Assembly (NCBI GenBank): GCA_027257055.1
Contig: JAPVLO010000073.1
Location: forward strand, 6,252,501 to 6,316,500
DNA from: Cephalopachus bancanus
Lineage: Eukaryota; Chordata; Mammalia; Primates; Tarsiidae
Direction of reading: 5' to 3'
DNA: 64,000 bases
A model generated the notes under the pieces. It was not told the origin of the DNA. It saw only the letters and a program-made list of their open reading frames with translations, and did not search any database. Made by a program: the position numbers and the translations under genes. Position 1 is the stretch's first letter. Every line of letters starts with the position of its first letter. Shown here one piece after another: positions 35,069 through 49,039 of this stretch.

Positions 35069-35976
35069 CTGAAAATGATGAAGGAAAGGGAGGTTAGAGT
35101 ACTATATAGGGTTTTATAGAATAATCAGACTCTGGCGTTGATTATTTAACTTTTATCATGCAGATTGACTCTTCTGTGCTCCATTTTTGTCTGCCTCTGG
35201 AGTAATTTTACATTGAATCATTAATGATGGTATACCAATTGAAAAAGATTGTAATACTTTTCTGTGTTACTCTCTGATTCAGGCTGTCTTTTGAAGAAGG
35301 ACAGAATGGGGAAAGACTTTTGTAAATTAGCCGTTTTGAAACAATTATATACCACTTTCTTTTTGGCCCCAAAGAAGGTAACTGTATGTGTCATGTGACA
35401 TGGATGTACTCTACTCTATATGTTTGTTGCATACTTACATGTACTTTGTTTCCAGGATTTTACTTCTGTTAATAGTGCCCAACAGAGCTGATTGAGTCTG
35501 TTTCTATAGGCATATTAATATATGTGTGCAATTAGGTAGAGAGATAATAATTGAAGACATAATAAATGAAATTTCCCAGGGAAAATATGTGGTGAGAGAA
35601 AAGCCTAGGCCTAGGATTGAAAACAAAGATGAGTTGAGAACGAAGAGCTTTCAAGGATACTGAAGAGGAGAGATGAATGAGTTAGGAAGAATATCTGGAG
35701 ACTTAGTCTTTGGGATGCCAAGGAAAGGGAAGAGTTCAGGAGATGAGAGGAGCTAATAATGTCAAAGATTGTTTAAAGAATGTGCACGATATTGAGCGAA
35801 AAGTACCTGGGTCATTTCAGAACTTGGCAGTGCAGTTGTTGTGGAACCACCATTTAGTGGTTTGAAAAGTAAGTGGGTAAGAGGTAAAGCAACTAAATAA
35901 TTAGCTTTCAAAAGGAGGACAGACAGAATATTGAACTTGGTAGAGAAGATGGAGATGAGCAAAGATTGCTTTCTTA

Positions 35977-36314
<338 letters not shown>

Positions 36315-36327
36315 AAACAGGTTTACA

Positions 36328-37730
36328 AATGTTTAAGTGCTAAAGGATAAGAGAAAAGTGAGCATTTGAAGAGAGAGGAGGATGTGTGATGTTCTAGAAG
36401 AGGCAGAAGAAAAGAGATACACAATATGGCCAAAGATTTAGACTTGGATAGAGAGGGGACACCCTTCTTTCTTTGTATCTGGAGATGTAAGTAGAAGTGG
36501 GTTTGTGGAGCTGGAAACTCAAGTGAACTCCCTTCTGATGACTCTGTAGGAGGCAGAGTCATCTAGTGAGAATATGGGGGGAAGTGGGTATCAGACATTT
36601 GAGGAGAGGGAAGAGAGGTTTGAATAATCACTGAATAGGGGAAGGGTGATGACCAGGGAAACACAAAAGGATGTCTCATGTATTTAGAGCGGCACCATTT
36701 AGCTTAATGTGTGATTTTTTTTTTTTACCCCCTCCAGCAGTGCTAGTAGTCTGAGCCCAAACTGTGTCATCAGCCTTTGAGAATTTATAATTTAACATAG
36801 TTGTTGAATTACTATATAACACACAATAGGGATGTTAAGGAAAAAACCTCAACGCATTCTAGATTTTATCAGTTACACTCAACTTAAAAAGATAAACCAA
36901 AATATACCAAAGTAAGACTTTTCTTTAATATTGTGTGGTATCTTAAATAAAAAACAATTGAATAAACATGTAATTGAGGAAAATCAGTTGTGATTCTTAA
37001 TTAAATAGATTTAGTTGTAAAAAAAAAATGCTTGCTAAACATACAGAAGTACAATTAGTAATGGAATTACTACTAATACAATTAGTATTTGGAACCTCCT
37101 AGAACCCAAAGTTTGCTTTAGTGACATTCTTCTCCAGCCACTTGGGTTCTAAGGTTAATTCCAAGTTGTCTCATGTTTCTATTGGGGTTTTTTTAGTGTA
37201 CTGCTATTAAGAAAGTATAAATAAATTTATCACAGACAAGTTATTTTTTAAGTATCCAACTGGGTTTTCCTTAGATAGTCATGTAACCATGAGCTATTGC
37301 TGTAGATAAGTTCTTCTGAAACCTTATATAGGAAATTTAGAAGAATTTTCTAATAAATAGTTAAATCATTTGTGACCATTATAATATTTTAGGTGCAACT
37401 ACAGAGACCTTAGGGTTGAAGTAACTTAAGTAGAATTGAAAAACTCTTCAGTTACTTTCCAGTGACTGTTGGTCAGTATCCAGCTTTTCAATTTTGGTTA
37501 GGAAGTTCAGGAATTGGTTCGCTACAGAGATAATGTTTAGATTTGGAAGATAAGTTTGGCAATGAAAGTAATTTAGTAGAGGTAAAAGTACAGGGAGAAT
37601 TTTGGGTCACCTTTAGGGACTGAGTAACTTTAATACCATTAAACTTTACTTCTAGTAAGTTTATTATCTAAACAATATGAAGTCTAAGATTTTATAGCAT
37701 TTTGGAATTTGCCTTATAAAAAAGATGGAG
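36328..37730. other. Intron 1 interior, nothing recognised
   Basis: AT-rich, with short frames only. The purine-rich stretch at 36340-36660 has no assignable family. Confidence 0.4.
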
Positions 37731-37731
37731 G

Positions 37732-38011
37732 GAGCCGGGCTCAGTGGCTCAGCCTGTAATCCCAGCACTTTGGGAGGCTGAGGCGAGAGGATTCCCTGAG
37801 CCCACGGGTTCGAGACCCACCCGAGCAACTTGGCGAGACCTCGTCTGTACAATAAATCAAAAATTAGCCGTACTGTAGTTCGAGCTACTTGGAAGGCTGA
37901 GGCAGAAGGATCGCAGGAGCCCAGCAGGTCGAGGCTGCGGTGGACAGGAGCATGCCACTGCCCTCCAGCCTGGGTGACAGAATGAGACTCCAACCCCCCC
38001 CCCAAAAAAAA
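37732..38011 (+). mobile_element. Alu SINE
   Basis: Dominant local type, with 'ctgtacaataaatcaaaaat'. A short deletion removes the start of the right monomer, and the tail begins with a C-run (37995-38003). Confidence 0.93.
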
Positions 38012-38487
38012 GATATAGGGGATTTTTGGCAGGTAGTAATGGTTGCTCTTACTATATACTGGTGCTTTTCAGATTAGAGATAATGACTAAATTCTTCATT
38101 TCCTATAAGAACTGAGTAGCTTTCCATTGTGCCAAAGTCATCTGTCACAATCTAAGCTAAAGCTAGCATCTCATATTTGTATATTGTTGAAAAACCAATA
38201 ATTGGAATAAGAATGGATTAGGTGAATTTTTCACCATCTCTGGAAAAACAATTCCATTGATGGTGACTTAGACATACAGTTTTAGCATATGATTAGTTGA
38301 AAGCACATTTTTGTTTAGATAAACTGCTGAGTTTTAAAGCCAGAAACAGTAATATGTACAAATCAGTTATTAAACTTGATTTCAGTTTAAATTGGATTCT
38401 GTTTTTCACTTATTATTTTGTATAAAGAAGATGCATATAAAAAGTAAACTTTATAAAATTAACACTGAAATCTTTTCCTCTTTTTAG

Positions 38488-38616
38488 AGCACTATAAACA
38501 AAATTTCTACCTGAGAAAATGTTGAAATAGGAGCTACGGATACAGTGGATTTGCTGAATGAAATACAAGCAGTTAATTTTTGTAACGTGGGGAAGAAGCC
38601 TAAATTGCCAGATTAC
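38488..38616 (+). other. TMEM168: TMEM168 5' UTR part of exon 2, with two uORFs
   Basis: Begins after the acceptor AG at 38486-38487. An in-frame TGA at 38512 excludes N-terminal extension of the main frame. A minimal uORF (ATG TTG AAA TAG, 38519-38530) and a second one starting at 38558 precede the main ATG. The second runs to the TAG at 38660-38662 in another frame and so overlaps the main start. Confidence 0.85.
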
Positions 38617-39744
38617 ATGTGTAAATCACTGCGTTATTGCTTTAGTCATTGTCTCTATTTAGCAATGACAAGACTGGAAGAAGTAAATAGAGAAGTGAAC
38701 ATGCACTCTTCAGTGCGGTATCTTGGCTATTTAGCCAGAATCAATTTACTGGTTGCTATATGCTTAGGTCTTTATGTAAGATGGGAGAAAACAGCAAATT
38801 CTTTAATTTTGGTAATTTTTATTCTTGGTCTTTTTGTTCTTGGAATTGCCAGCATACTCTATTATTATTTTTCAATGGAAGCAGCAAGTTTAAGTCTCTC
38901 CAATCTTTGGTTTGGATTTTTGCTTGGCCTCCTATGTTTTCTTGATAATTCATCCTTTAAAAATGATGTAAAAGAAGAATCAACCAAATATTTGCTTCTA
39001 ACTTCCATAGTATTAAGGATATTGTGTGCTCTGGTGGAGAGAATTTCTGGTTATATCCGTCATCGACCTACTTTACTGACCACGGTTGAATTTCTGGAAC
39101 TTGTTGGATTTGCCATTGCCAGCACAACTATGTTGGTGGAGAAGTCTCTAAGTGTCATTTTACTTGTTGTAGCTTTGGCCATGTTGATTATTGACCTCAG
39201 AATGAAGTCCTTCCTAGCTATTCCAAACTTAATTATTTTTGCAGTCTTGCTATTTTTTTCCTCATTGGAAACTCCCAAAAATCCAATTGCTTTTGCATGT
39301 TTTTTTATTTGCCTGATAACTGATCCTTTCCTTGACATTTATTTTAGTGGACTTTCAGTGACTGAAAGGTGGAAACCATTTTTGTACCGTGGAAGAATTT
39401 GCAGAAGACTTTCAGTCGTTTTCACTGGAATGATTGAGCTTACGTTTTTTATTCTTTCAGCATTTAAACTTAGAGACACTCATCTCTGGTATTTTGTAAT
39501 ACCAGGCTTTTCCATTTTTGGAATTTTCTGGGTGATTTGCCATATTATTTTTCTTTTAACTCTTTGGGGATTTCATACCAAATTAAATGACTGTCATAAA
39601 GTATATTTTACCCACAGGGCAGATAACAATAGCCTTGATAGAATAATGGCATCCAAAGGGATGCGTCATTTTTGCTTAATTTCAGAGCAGTTGGTTTTTT
39701 TTAGTCTTCTTGCAACAGCGATTTTGGGAGCAGTTTCCTGGCAG
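38617..39744 (+). CDS. TMEM168: TMEM168 coding exon 2 (residues 1-376)
   Basis: TMEM168 is a multi-pass membrane protein reported on the nuclear/ER membrane and linked to cardiac sodium-channel (SCN5A) trafficking; its biochemical activity is not settled (established knowledge). This exon encodes the N-terminus, MCKSLRYCF, and most hydrophobic segments. By eye these lie at about residues 37-54, 62-84, 94-109, 124-141, 157-174, 178-195, 201-216, 224-243, 266-284, 291-316 and 354-374. Charged loops lie between ([28 protein letters not shown]), and a candidate N-glycosylation site, NSS, at 111-113. The start ATG has a weak context (T at -3, T at +4); the next in-frame ATG (codon 17) has G at -3. 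The donor follows Gln376 in phase 0: 'tggcag|gtaagc'. No frame damage. Confidence 0.97.
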
Positions 39745-40404
39745 GTAAGCTTATGATTTGTCTGTTATGTCAATACCTATAGTGTATGATAAAATGCTAG
39801 CTTTAAGAATTGAATTTAGAATTATAAGGTCAAGTTCCTGATTTTAAAAGGAGATTCTTATTTGGTCTTTACTTAATTTTGTTTATGGAGTTGAAGCACT
39901 TTGACAGGATAATTTAGTTTGATCTCTAGCAGAGAGGTGCCAAAATGTTAGGAATAGTAAGCATGTGACATGCCTCCCATGTCCTTATTGTTCATTAGCG
40001 AAAGACTCACAGATTAAAGATCTTTAAAATACTAGCATTTGGAGAGTATTTAGAGATTATACTTTGATCTTTTCATTTTATCCATGGTGAAATGGAAAGC
40101 CAGAGAGGACAACATCTAAAATCACTGGTACTAGCAAGAATAAGGTTACCTAACTTCTATTTTCTAGTCTCTTTACTACAACATATTTCTTTTATGTAGC
40201 CGTTTCCCTGAAGATTTTATATATATTAGATGTATAACAATATATCAGGTAGTTAATTATAAATTAGATGCTCTCCTAAGAAAGAATAAAACAGATTTTA
40301 CGGTACATTTGCTGCCCAGAAATATTTTTAAAAAGACAAGGCATTCCGACTGTGCAGTTGGAGTTTGTATCTACAGTATTAACAAATCCTGTGTTCCATT
40401 CTTT

Positions 40405-40520
40405 GAAAATTTATTGACTATACACCATGTGCCAGGCACTATACTGGGTGCTGAAAATCTCAAGATGTCTCTGTCAAAGGCAGCACAGTCTCATGGAAGG
40501 GGAAAGAGGCTAGTATATAT
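40405..40520 (-). repeat. MIR/L2-type relic
   Basis: 'catgtgccaggcactatact' and 'gggtgctgaaaatctcaaga' match the common mammal-wide phrase. The neighbouring 40040-40150 ('cattttatccatggtgaaat') may be another MIR piece. Confidence 0.55.
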
Positions 40521-40999
40521 GCAAACAATTAGTATTACAGTGTGAAAATACCATCATCTGTGTACATCAGGCTGGGTTGTGGGGTATAAAGCAAAGTTAG
40601 CGCTTCTTGATGCAGTTCTCTGCACCATTTTGTTGCTGCGGAATGATTTCCTGAAGTAAGTGTTTGAAGCAGGAGATGTGGAAACTTGCCTAGGCATGGT
40701 GCTTTTTAGTCAGAGTAGGCTAGGACAGAGAGCCAGAGTGGGAGTTAACAACTACATGATGAAAACATTTTGGGTGCTGCCTGAGGATATCATCCTCACT
40801 CTGTTCTACTTGCCAGTGATAGGGACTATTAGAATTATGATGATGTCAGAAATTCTAGCAAGAGTTCTCCTCCCTCCCTCTTCCTTGCCTCCTCTTCCTT
40901 CCAGCTCCTTTATCCAGCCCTAACTATTTTTTCTTTTCCAAGTCAGCATTCGTTCTAGGCCATCAAATTCTGTTAACCAAATATTTCCTGATTACCACA

Positions 41000-42135
41000 T
41001 TATTTTTTCTTATACTGGTGGTCTTTGAATACAGTGTGTATACCACTGGAGGTATTCAAAAGTTTTCCAAGGAGTACATCAGCAAAGATAATTTTAAGAA
41101 ATCGATTTCCAGATTCTCACCTTCCCTTCTACTCTTTTCTAAAACTGATCTACTTGAGACTCTTTCTCAATTTAGGTATGGAAGGGTATCTCACTGTGGT
41201 TTTACTTTGCGTGTCTCTAGTAAGTAACAGTGTTGACCATTTTTTAATGTGTGAATCAGCCATTTTGTTGTTGAACTATCTATTCAAATCTTTTGCTCAT
41301 TTTTATATTGAGTTAAAGACCAATTTATCATCTTTTTCTTTTATAGACTTTTAGTATCTTATCAAAGAAATCTTTGTTCAACCCTAGGTCACAATTGTTT
41401 TGCTTTTATCATTTTAACTTTTACATTAAGGTGTAATGATCCATTTTAGTTGATTTTTGTTAATGGTATGAAGTAAGGACCTTTTTTTTTTTTTTTTTTT
41501 TAATAAACGTCTAATTGTTTCCAGCACCATTTGTTGAAAAGCCTAGCCTTTCTCCCATTTAAATGTTTTGGCATCTTCATTTACAGTCAATTAAGTATAA
41601 ATGTAAGACCTTATTTGTTTAGCTATTTTGTTATATTGATCTGTATGTCTATGCTTATGATAGTACTGTGCCATCTCATGAGATATTTTCTAATTTCCCT
41701 TGAAATTTCTTTTTTTGACCCCGTGGGTTATTTAAAAGCTTGTTGTGTAATATCCTAAAATTTGGGGATGTCCCACATTTCCTTCCGTGGTTGATTTCTA
41801 ATTTGATTCCTTCAGTTAGAGAACATCGTTTTTATGATTTTAGTCTTTTATTAAGATTTTTTTTGTGACACTTGAAAAGATTGAGTGCTATGTTGATGGA
41901 TACAGTGCACTACGTTGGTAATGTTGTTCATATATCTTGCACAGCCTTGCAGATTTTCTGTCTAGTTCTATAATACTGAAAGGGATTAAAATCTTCATTA
42001 TAATAGCTGAATTGCCAGTTACCACTTTCAATTCTGTCAGTTTTTTGCTTCATGTATTTTGAGGTTCTGTTTGTTGGTGTAAATGCATCTTTAATTGTTA
42101 CATCTTCTTACCATATTGATTCTATTATCATTATG
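41000..42135 (-). mobile_element. Old L1M relic, reverse
   Basis: Reversed L1 ORF2 end: 'gtatctcactgtggttttac', 'aaatcttttgctcattttta', 'tgtttccagcaccatttgtt' and 'ctgtatgtctatgcttatga' in the expected order. Diverged. Confidence 0.8.
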
Positions 42136-42234
42136 GCAAACAGCATAGTTGACTAGTTATAACAAGATGTATGGCCTCCAGAGCTTAAAATATTAACTAT
42201 CTAGCCCTTTTAAGAAAAACATTGCCAATCAGTG

Positions 42235-42405
42235 TTGTAGATCAGTGCTTCTCAAACTTTAATATGCTTATGAATTATGTGGGGAATCTTGTGACAATTG
42301 TGAAGATTGGAATTGAGTAATTTTGGGGAAGAGTGTGAGACTCCTTGTCTTTAAAAATCTTTAAGGTGATGCAGAAACTTCTGGTAATCAGCACACTACC
42401 GAGTG
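42235..42405 (+). mobile_element. MER5A-like DNA transposon relic
   Basis: 'cagtgcttctcaaactttaa' is the hAT-Charlie/MER5 5' end, followed by a diverged body to 'aggtgatgcagaaacttctg'. Confidence 0.65.
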
Positions 42406-43774
42406 GCAAGGTATTCATTTAGCTATTCAAGACCAATGTGAATCTACCTGAGTTGTGTCTATATTCCCCAATGAGTTGCTATCTGGAAACTGCTGCCTGT
42501 GATGTAGGCATTGTGCCTTGGAGGCAATTTAATTTTTTAACTTGGTTTTAATTTAACCAGTCTTCTGTAGAAAGATTTCAAACATTGTTCTGCCTAGTGT
42601 TCTGTGAGATGTTAATGGGCATACTCAGAGAAAAAATGTTCAAAATACAAAAAGAGAAACATTTGCAGACTTAGTTGACCATGAAATCCTTGCCTCTACC
42701 CCTCATTACTTTTATTGTCCACCTCTCTACATACACACCTTTCAACTTCTATGTGAAACATAATTTAGGAAGCATCTACTTGGTTTATACGTGTGCCAAT
42801 CCTTTTGAATAATGAAAGAATCAGAAAATTATGTAGTGAAAGACAAATAATTTAGAGATTTACTAGAACAAGACTGGGGGTAATAACATTATTGTTAATC
42901 CAAGTACATTCTAAGGGCTATTTCAAATTCTTTAAATTGGATTTTAAATGATATTTTAATTGAACTATTTTTACTTAATTCCTAAATGATATTTATTGAC
43001 ACTGATTAACTTTTAAATAATATAATCTAAAACCATTCATCACATTTCTATGAGAGTAATACTAAAATGCTAAACTAATTTTTTTCACCGTCCCATTAAA
43101 AAATCCCTCAGATTTCCACTGAAAAAACACTGCCATTAATTAAGTGGAAGTAGATCCACTGTGTCAAGAAAAATGAGGAATTAAAGAAGGTTTTGGTAGA
43201 TCAGTATGTCAGCTATGGGCAAGATCAATGAAAGTAGAGATAGACTGAAGTCAAGAAGGCTAGTCAGGAGCAAGAAATGGTAAGGAGCTGAACTAAGGTG
43301 ATAGGCAAAAGTGTTATAAGGATAAGGAGAAGACAGAGTATTATCAAAGGAAAAACTGATAATATTGAGAAGTAAAAGCTAAAGAGAATTTTATATGAGT
43401 TAATGAAATATAGAATTGAATGTTCTGACATGGTGGATAGCCAAAAAGAAAATGTGAAAAGATTTTGAGAAACTGAGCAGAGCAGATGGGAGTGTAGGAT
43501 GGGAGAAAGCATAATGATGAATTTCATTGAGTTAATGACCTACTAGGCACTTGGAATTTATAAAACATTTTATAGTAGGTTTAGTTATCTTTTAAAGCAT
43601 ATTTTTGGGAATCAAATATGCTCTAGTTTTCCTACTAGAGAAGTAAAAATAAATAAGATTAATGTGCCTACTGGAGCACAGTTGTAATTTAGACCTTAAT
43701 TCCCAAAAATGTGTCTGGCCACTTTTTTACTAAGTTTTTGTGTATGAAAGGCTTTGAGTTTTGTTAGTTTAACT

Positions 43775-44930
43775 TAGTTTAACCTTTTTTAAAAAAATTT
43801 TTAGTAAGGAAATATTTGCATATAGTAACCTTCACCCTTTTTACTGTATAATTCTGCAGTTTTTACAAACACATGTAGTTGTATAACCATCACTACCACA
43901 GCCAACATATAGAGCAATTCCGTCACCACCAAAATTCCCTCCTGCTCCTTTGTAGTCAATCTTTCTCCCAACCCCCTGTACTTGGCAACCCCTAATTTGT
44001 TTTCTGTCTCTAGTCATTTTCCTTTTCCAGAATGTCATATACATAATATGTAGCCTTTTGAGTCCGACTTTTTGCTTAAATCATTGAGCTTCATCCGTGT
44101 GGCTGTGTATATCAGTAATTTATTTCTTTCTGAGCAGTATCCCACTGTATGAATGTATCACAATTTGTTTATCCATTACTCAGTTGAGGCACATTGAAAT
44201 TATTTACAGTTTTTTTTTTTTTGGTAACTATGAATAAAACTGCTATAAGCATTTGTAAACAGGGTTTTGTATTAACATAAACTTTTAGTATGGTGTGGGA
44301 TTGCTGGGTTATATGGCAAATTTTTTTTTTTTGCTTGTTTGTTTGTAAGATACTGCCATACTGCTTTCCAAAGTAGCTGTTTCATTTTACATCCTCACCA
44401 GCAGTGTATGGGAGTTCCAGTTGTTCCACATACCCACCAGTGCTTGGTATTATGTTTGGTTTTGTTTTTTAATTCTAATAGATGTGTAGTAGTAATTCAT
44501 TGTGATTTCATTTTCTGTTTCCCTAGTGACTGATATTAAGAATCTTTTCATGTGCTTATTTACCATCTATATGTTTTCTTTAGTAAAGTACCTGAAGATC
44601 TCTTGAACACTTAGGAAATTGGGTTGTTTGTTTTCTTAATATTGAGTTCTGAGAATTCTTCATATATCCTAGATATAAATCCTTCATTAGATATGTAACT
44701 TGCACATATTTTCTCTCAGTGCGTGTTTTTTTATTTTCTTATGTTTTTTGAAAAGCTGAAATTCTTAATTTGGGTATAGTCCAATTCATCAGTTTTTTTT
44801 TTCATTTATGAATTTTCTTTTGCTGTCATATTTAAGAATCTTTGCCTGACCTCATTTGAATAGAATTTTTGCCTAACCCCATATGAATAACTTTGTTTTT
44901 TGTTAGTTTTACTGAGTTTAATATTTGCAG
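43775..44930 (-). mobile_element. Old L1M 3' end, reverse
   Basis: Reversed L1M 3' region with 'gtataaccatcactaccaca', 'tttgtttatccattactcag', 'aataaaactgctataagcat', 'gcactgcttt'-like decay, and 'catcctcaccagcagtgtat'. Continuous for over 1 kb. Confidence 0.85.
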
Positions 44931-45909
44931 AATGAGTCAATAGTATCATTTCTAGTCATTTACATAAAAAGCTGGAATTTTACCATTAACTTCTGTTGTG
45001 TTTTGTTCATAATCTCATTTCAACTTTAAAATGCAACATTACAGCTGTTGTTTCCTGCAATTTGGATTATGTTCACTGAATGTGCTATTTGCTTTCCTCT
45101 TTTACACTTTTTCCCTTAAATATGTGAACTAGAAAGAAATAGTACCATAGCATTTGGTGCTAGTTTTATTGCTCAACTATAAACATTTCTGAAATTATGA
45201 TAATTGTTAATTCACAGAAGGATAAAAAGGGAGATAGTAACCAGATACCAAAGGAAACATACCCCATGGCTCTTTCTTATATAGAGAGATTCTCTCTGAA
45301 ATCTTTCATGGGATTTTATATGCCTTTCCTGGCAACCATTGTCATTTACAGATTCAGTGGGGTTTGATGAAGCTTTTTGGAGAAAACTTTTTGACCCAAA
45401 CCAGAAAAACCACAATCACAGTTTATTTCTTTGTAGGAGAAGCAGTGACAGTCACTGGGTATAACAGATGTCTCAAGATCAGTCTCATAGTCAAGGAAGG
45501 AATGAAATCCACAGATGATGCAGTTTCATTTCTATCAAGATAGCAGATTATTACAGAATATGACTTACTTGGCATTGGTACAGGAGATTTTCAAATCTGC
45601 CAAAACTAGAAGTGCTCATTTTTCATAATTTTTGTTTTGGTTCATTTCTCTTCCAAAAGCTTTAAACTGTTTTATTCTAGATGAGAGGGAGAATTCTCTT
45701 TAATTTCATTTTCTATCACTTCTACCAGAATACTATAAACAGGAATAGATGTCTTCCCCCCCCAAAAAAGCACCAATAACAGTAGACTGAATATTGCTTT
45801 CTCCATGAAGAAGGAACGTATTTCTTCCCTTCAACTGGTTTTCCAACTTTCAAAAGCATTAAAAAAATTTTTTAATGACCGTAGACCCTTTTTTTTCCCA
45901 TTTTACTAA

Positions 45910-46060
45910 CAGGACCTAACATTTATTAACTGTTTTTGATGCACTAGCCACCATTCTTACTAATAATTATCAATTTAATCCTTATAACACTCTAAGATGG
46001 ATGAGAGACGTGATTGAGAAATGAGGAAACTTGCTCAATGTAGGTGGTATGAATCTAGGC
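45910..46060 (-). repeat. MIR SINE relic
   Basis: 'acatttattaactgtttttg', 'atttaatccttataacactc' and 'gaaatgaggaaacttgctca' in reversed MIR order. Confidence 0.65.
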
Positions 46061-46529
46061 CATTTGCCTTTACTGCCTTCACTCTTACTTAACCACTTCA
46101 CTTCATTTCATGTACTTTTGTAATTGGAGATGAGTGCAGACATTATTTTATCTAATCTCTTCATTTTTCCCCTAGGGCAAAGTAAGATTCAGTAGACTGC
46201 CTGAATTTGATTCCTGTACCATTGTTGTTTCGCTTCTATCAGAATTACAGTCTAAAAAGATTTCTATTTTTGTTATCTCTTTGGAGGCTACTCAGCCAGA
46301 GGATATATTTCTAAAGCTTCTACCAGGGACTTAACAGATATATACCAAGATCTCCTAAATAGCAATCATCATTTAGGTAAAAAAAAGTAGTTGTTTAGAT
46401 TTTCTGTGGTTTTGCGCAGAGTGACCTCATTTCAATTTTAAAATGCTTCATTGCAAATTACGCTGCCATTTATTGTGCTAGAGATGTTTTCTGTATTTCT
46501 AATCTGTAGAATAAGCTCAAAACAAAGTT

Positions 46530-46670
46530 CTCCTTTTTATGGATTCAAGAAATCAAGACTCAAAAGGTTAACTAACTTGTTCATGTATACACAGTCACTA
46601 GCTGAGCTAAGACTAACCAAAGTCTTAACTCTAAAGCTTGGGTCCTTTCGACTACACTCTACCTAAAGAA
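46530..46670 (-). repeat. Possible MIR relic
   Basis: 'aagactcaaaaggttaacta' 'acttgttcatgtatacacag' 'tcactagctgag' follows reversed MIR (gaggctcagagaggttaagtaacttgcc-aggtcacacagctag). Diverged. Confidence 0.55.
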
Positions 46671-48065
46671 GTCACTTGACTTTAAAACTATAAAGTGACT
46701 TTAATAATGTTCTTAAACTTCCTGAACTAAGCAAAGTTTTGAAAGTCGATTATGGTTTCTTAAATCTAGGTTTCTCATACTGAACAACGTAGTTATCTCC
46801 ATTTATGTATTGCTCCATTTATATATTCTGTTTCTTAGTTGGACTTCACTTTCCTGAGACTTCTATATATATTTCCCAAATCCAGCTTACTTAAAGTGAC
46901 TCAGACAAAAACACTTCTAAACAAACAAACAAGAATTAGGTTTCTTATGTAAATTTTCTATTTTTAAAATGTAGTAAATTGCATAAAGAGATTTTGTTCC
47001 TGTTACCTGAAAAACTTTAGAATATGAAATGTTACATATTGGCCATGACTTGAAAGCTCAGCTGAACAGAATTCTAATAGCTAGTAACAATTTTTATTTG
47101 AAGGATGTTACTTACAGGTTATTTATCAGTCTGCTATTATGCTCAGTTTATATCTGCTCTGAAATATAAACTATGCCTTAAAATTTGATAGTGAGCATAG
47201 GATAATTTGGGGAAGAAAAGGAGGATAAGTACCTACACTTGCAGGCTTTAATCAGTTGATCTTATTTGTTACAGGGTATACTGTTTTAGGTTTAAGAAGT
47301 ACTCCAAAGTCACAAATAACTTCTGGGTTGAAGCTATAGAATAATGGTTTGCAGGACAGTAAAGAAGCTTTCTGAAGTGGCAAGTAGATAAAACATCCTA
47401 CATTTATTTTGGCTTCCCCTGGACATACTACCATCTATTCAATCAGGATTATGATTTTTTGTATTTACAAACTTTGCTTTTGCATCTATTATTTTAATAG
47501 AATATTTAGTAGTTTTTCTAAGCTTGCTTACTCAAAATAACCTAATAGAAGTACTTAATGGTTTTTTTTCTGATACATGGGCTTTTAAAAAATTTATGAC
47601 AACATAAAATTATCAGTTTTCTAAGACTTTTTATAAAAAGCATATAGTAACAGATCATTTGTTATCTATGAATTGTGATCAGTAAACCCCTAAATATCTA
47701 CTTATTTAGTTCTGTTGTATTAAATATTATCATCAGTGTTACATAACCACATGAGCTTATTGAATAACATCAGTATCAACATTTTAATTGAAATGTTAAA
47801 TTATTTCTTTAGACTTTTCATCTGAGTTATCTATAAATTGACAATTGAACTTTTACTTAGATCAGTTATAAATCAAACTAATAATTTTTCTAATGGTAAA
47901 AACCATAAGGTCTTTAATTTCACAATAAAAATTTTAGTACTGATAGCTTTATAAAATATTTTAATGCAATACAAAAGTCAGTAATAACCATTGCTGTTCT
48001 GTACACATGAATTAAGAAAGGCCAGTCTCTACATATGATGTATTTAAATAAATACGACCAAATTT

Positions 48066-48262
48066 GTCTGGGCATGGTGGCTCATATACTAACCCAGCAC
48101 TTTGGGAGGCTGAGGTGGAAGGATTGCTATAATCCCAATTACTCAGGAGGTTGAGGCAGAAGAATTGCCTGAACTCAGGAGGTCAAGGCTGTGGTGGGCC
48201 ATGACTGTGCCACTGCACTCCAGCCTGGGTGACAGAGTGGTGGACCCTGACTCAAAAATAAA
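48066..48262 (+). mobile_element. Alu SINE, shortened
   Basis: 'ggcatggtggctcatatact' 'cactttgggaggctgaggtg' joined directly to 'ataatcccaattactcagga', so the inner halves of the dimer are missing. A long A/T-rich tail follows. Confidence 0.85.
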
Positions 48263-48474
48263 AGTTAAAAATTAAAATTAAAAAATATATATATGTGTAT
48301 ATTTACATATATGGCCAAGATTAAAATAAATACTTAAAGCAGGAATGGAAACTTTAATTCTCTTTTCTGTAGGAAATGGGGGAAAATGATAGATAGCAAT
48401 GATAAACAGTCTTAACTAAAGAAAAATTGTTTGGCTGAAAAAATGGAAAGTGAACAATTTTTGGTGTTACTGTA

Positions 48475-48905
48475 AGGGAGGAAAAATTATTTTCTCTCTA
48501 CCCTTCATAGTTCTTAGCTGTGATAGACCCCTATGACAAAAGACAGGTTAACAAAAGAAAAATAAAATAAATTTATTAACATGTACATAGGAGATACTGT
48601 GGGCATGAGTCATTCTCAAAGAGGTGACTTTGAATTCACACTTATATAGCATCTTCAACAAAAAACAGTACATTTTTCAAGAAATGATGTGACAAAGGAA
48701 AAGAACTTTGAGTCTCTAGGGGCAACAACGTGGAGGAAGACACATAAGTGGGATTTTGTTATGTATGTTCCTCTGATGCCATCTCTAGGCTGATAAGGGT
48801 CTAAAGTTTTTCACTGATCAACTTTTGTCCTTACAGAAAGGCTGTTAACACACCTCAACTTCTAACTCTTGTTTCTAATAACTACCTTGAACTTAGAAAG
48901 AATGT
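48475..48905 (-). mobile_element. Possible reversed LTR fragment
   Basis: 'gacaaaagacaggttaacaa' followed by 'aaaataaatttattaacatg' looks like the reversed poly(A)/U5 part of an LTR, and the block stands out from its AT-rich surroundings. The family is not identified. Confidence 0.4.
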
Positions 48906-49039
48906 TCAGGGTTGTTTGTTTGTTTGTTTGTTTAAGAGGATGCTGTTTTCTTTATTTTTAAAAATACTATAATTATGTCTCTATAGAAAAATAAATATGA
49001 CTGTAAGATTATTGAGTAGACTTGTTTTATTTGGCCAGA

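Noticed and set aside
38545..38616. Extension of the TMEM168 frame 24 codons upstream of the ATG
   Set aside because: The extension starts at GTG, not ATG, and an in-frame TGA lies at 38512. The ATG at 38617 gives the known MCKSLRYCF start and the 697-residue length.
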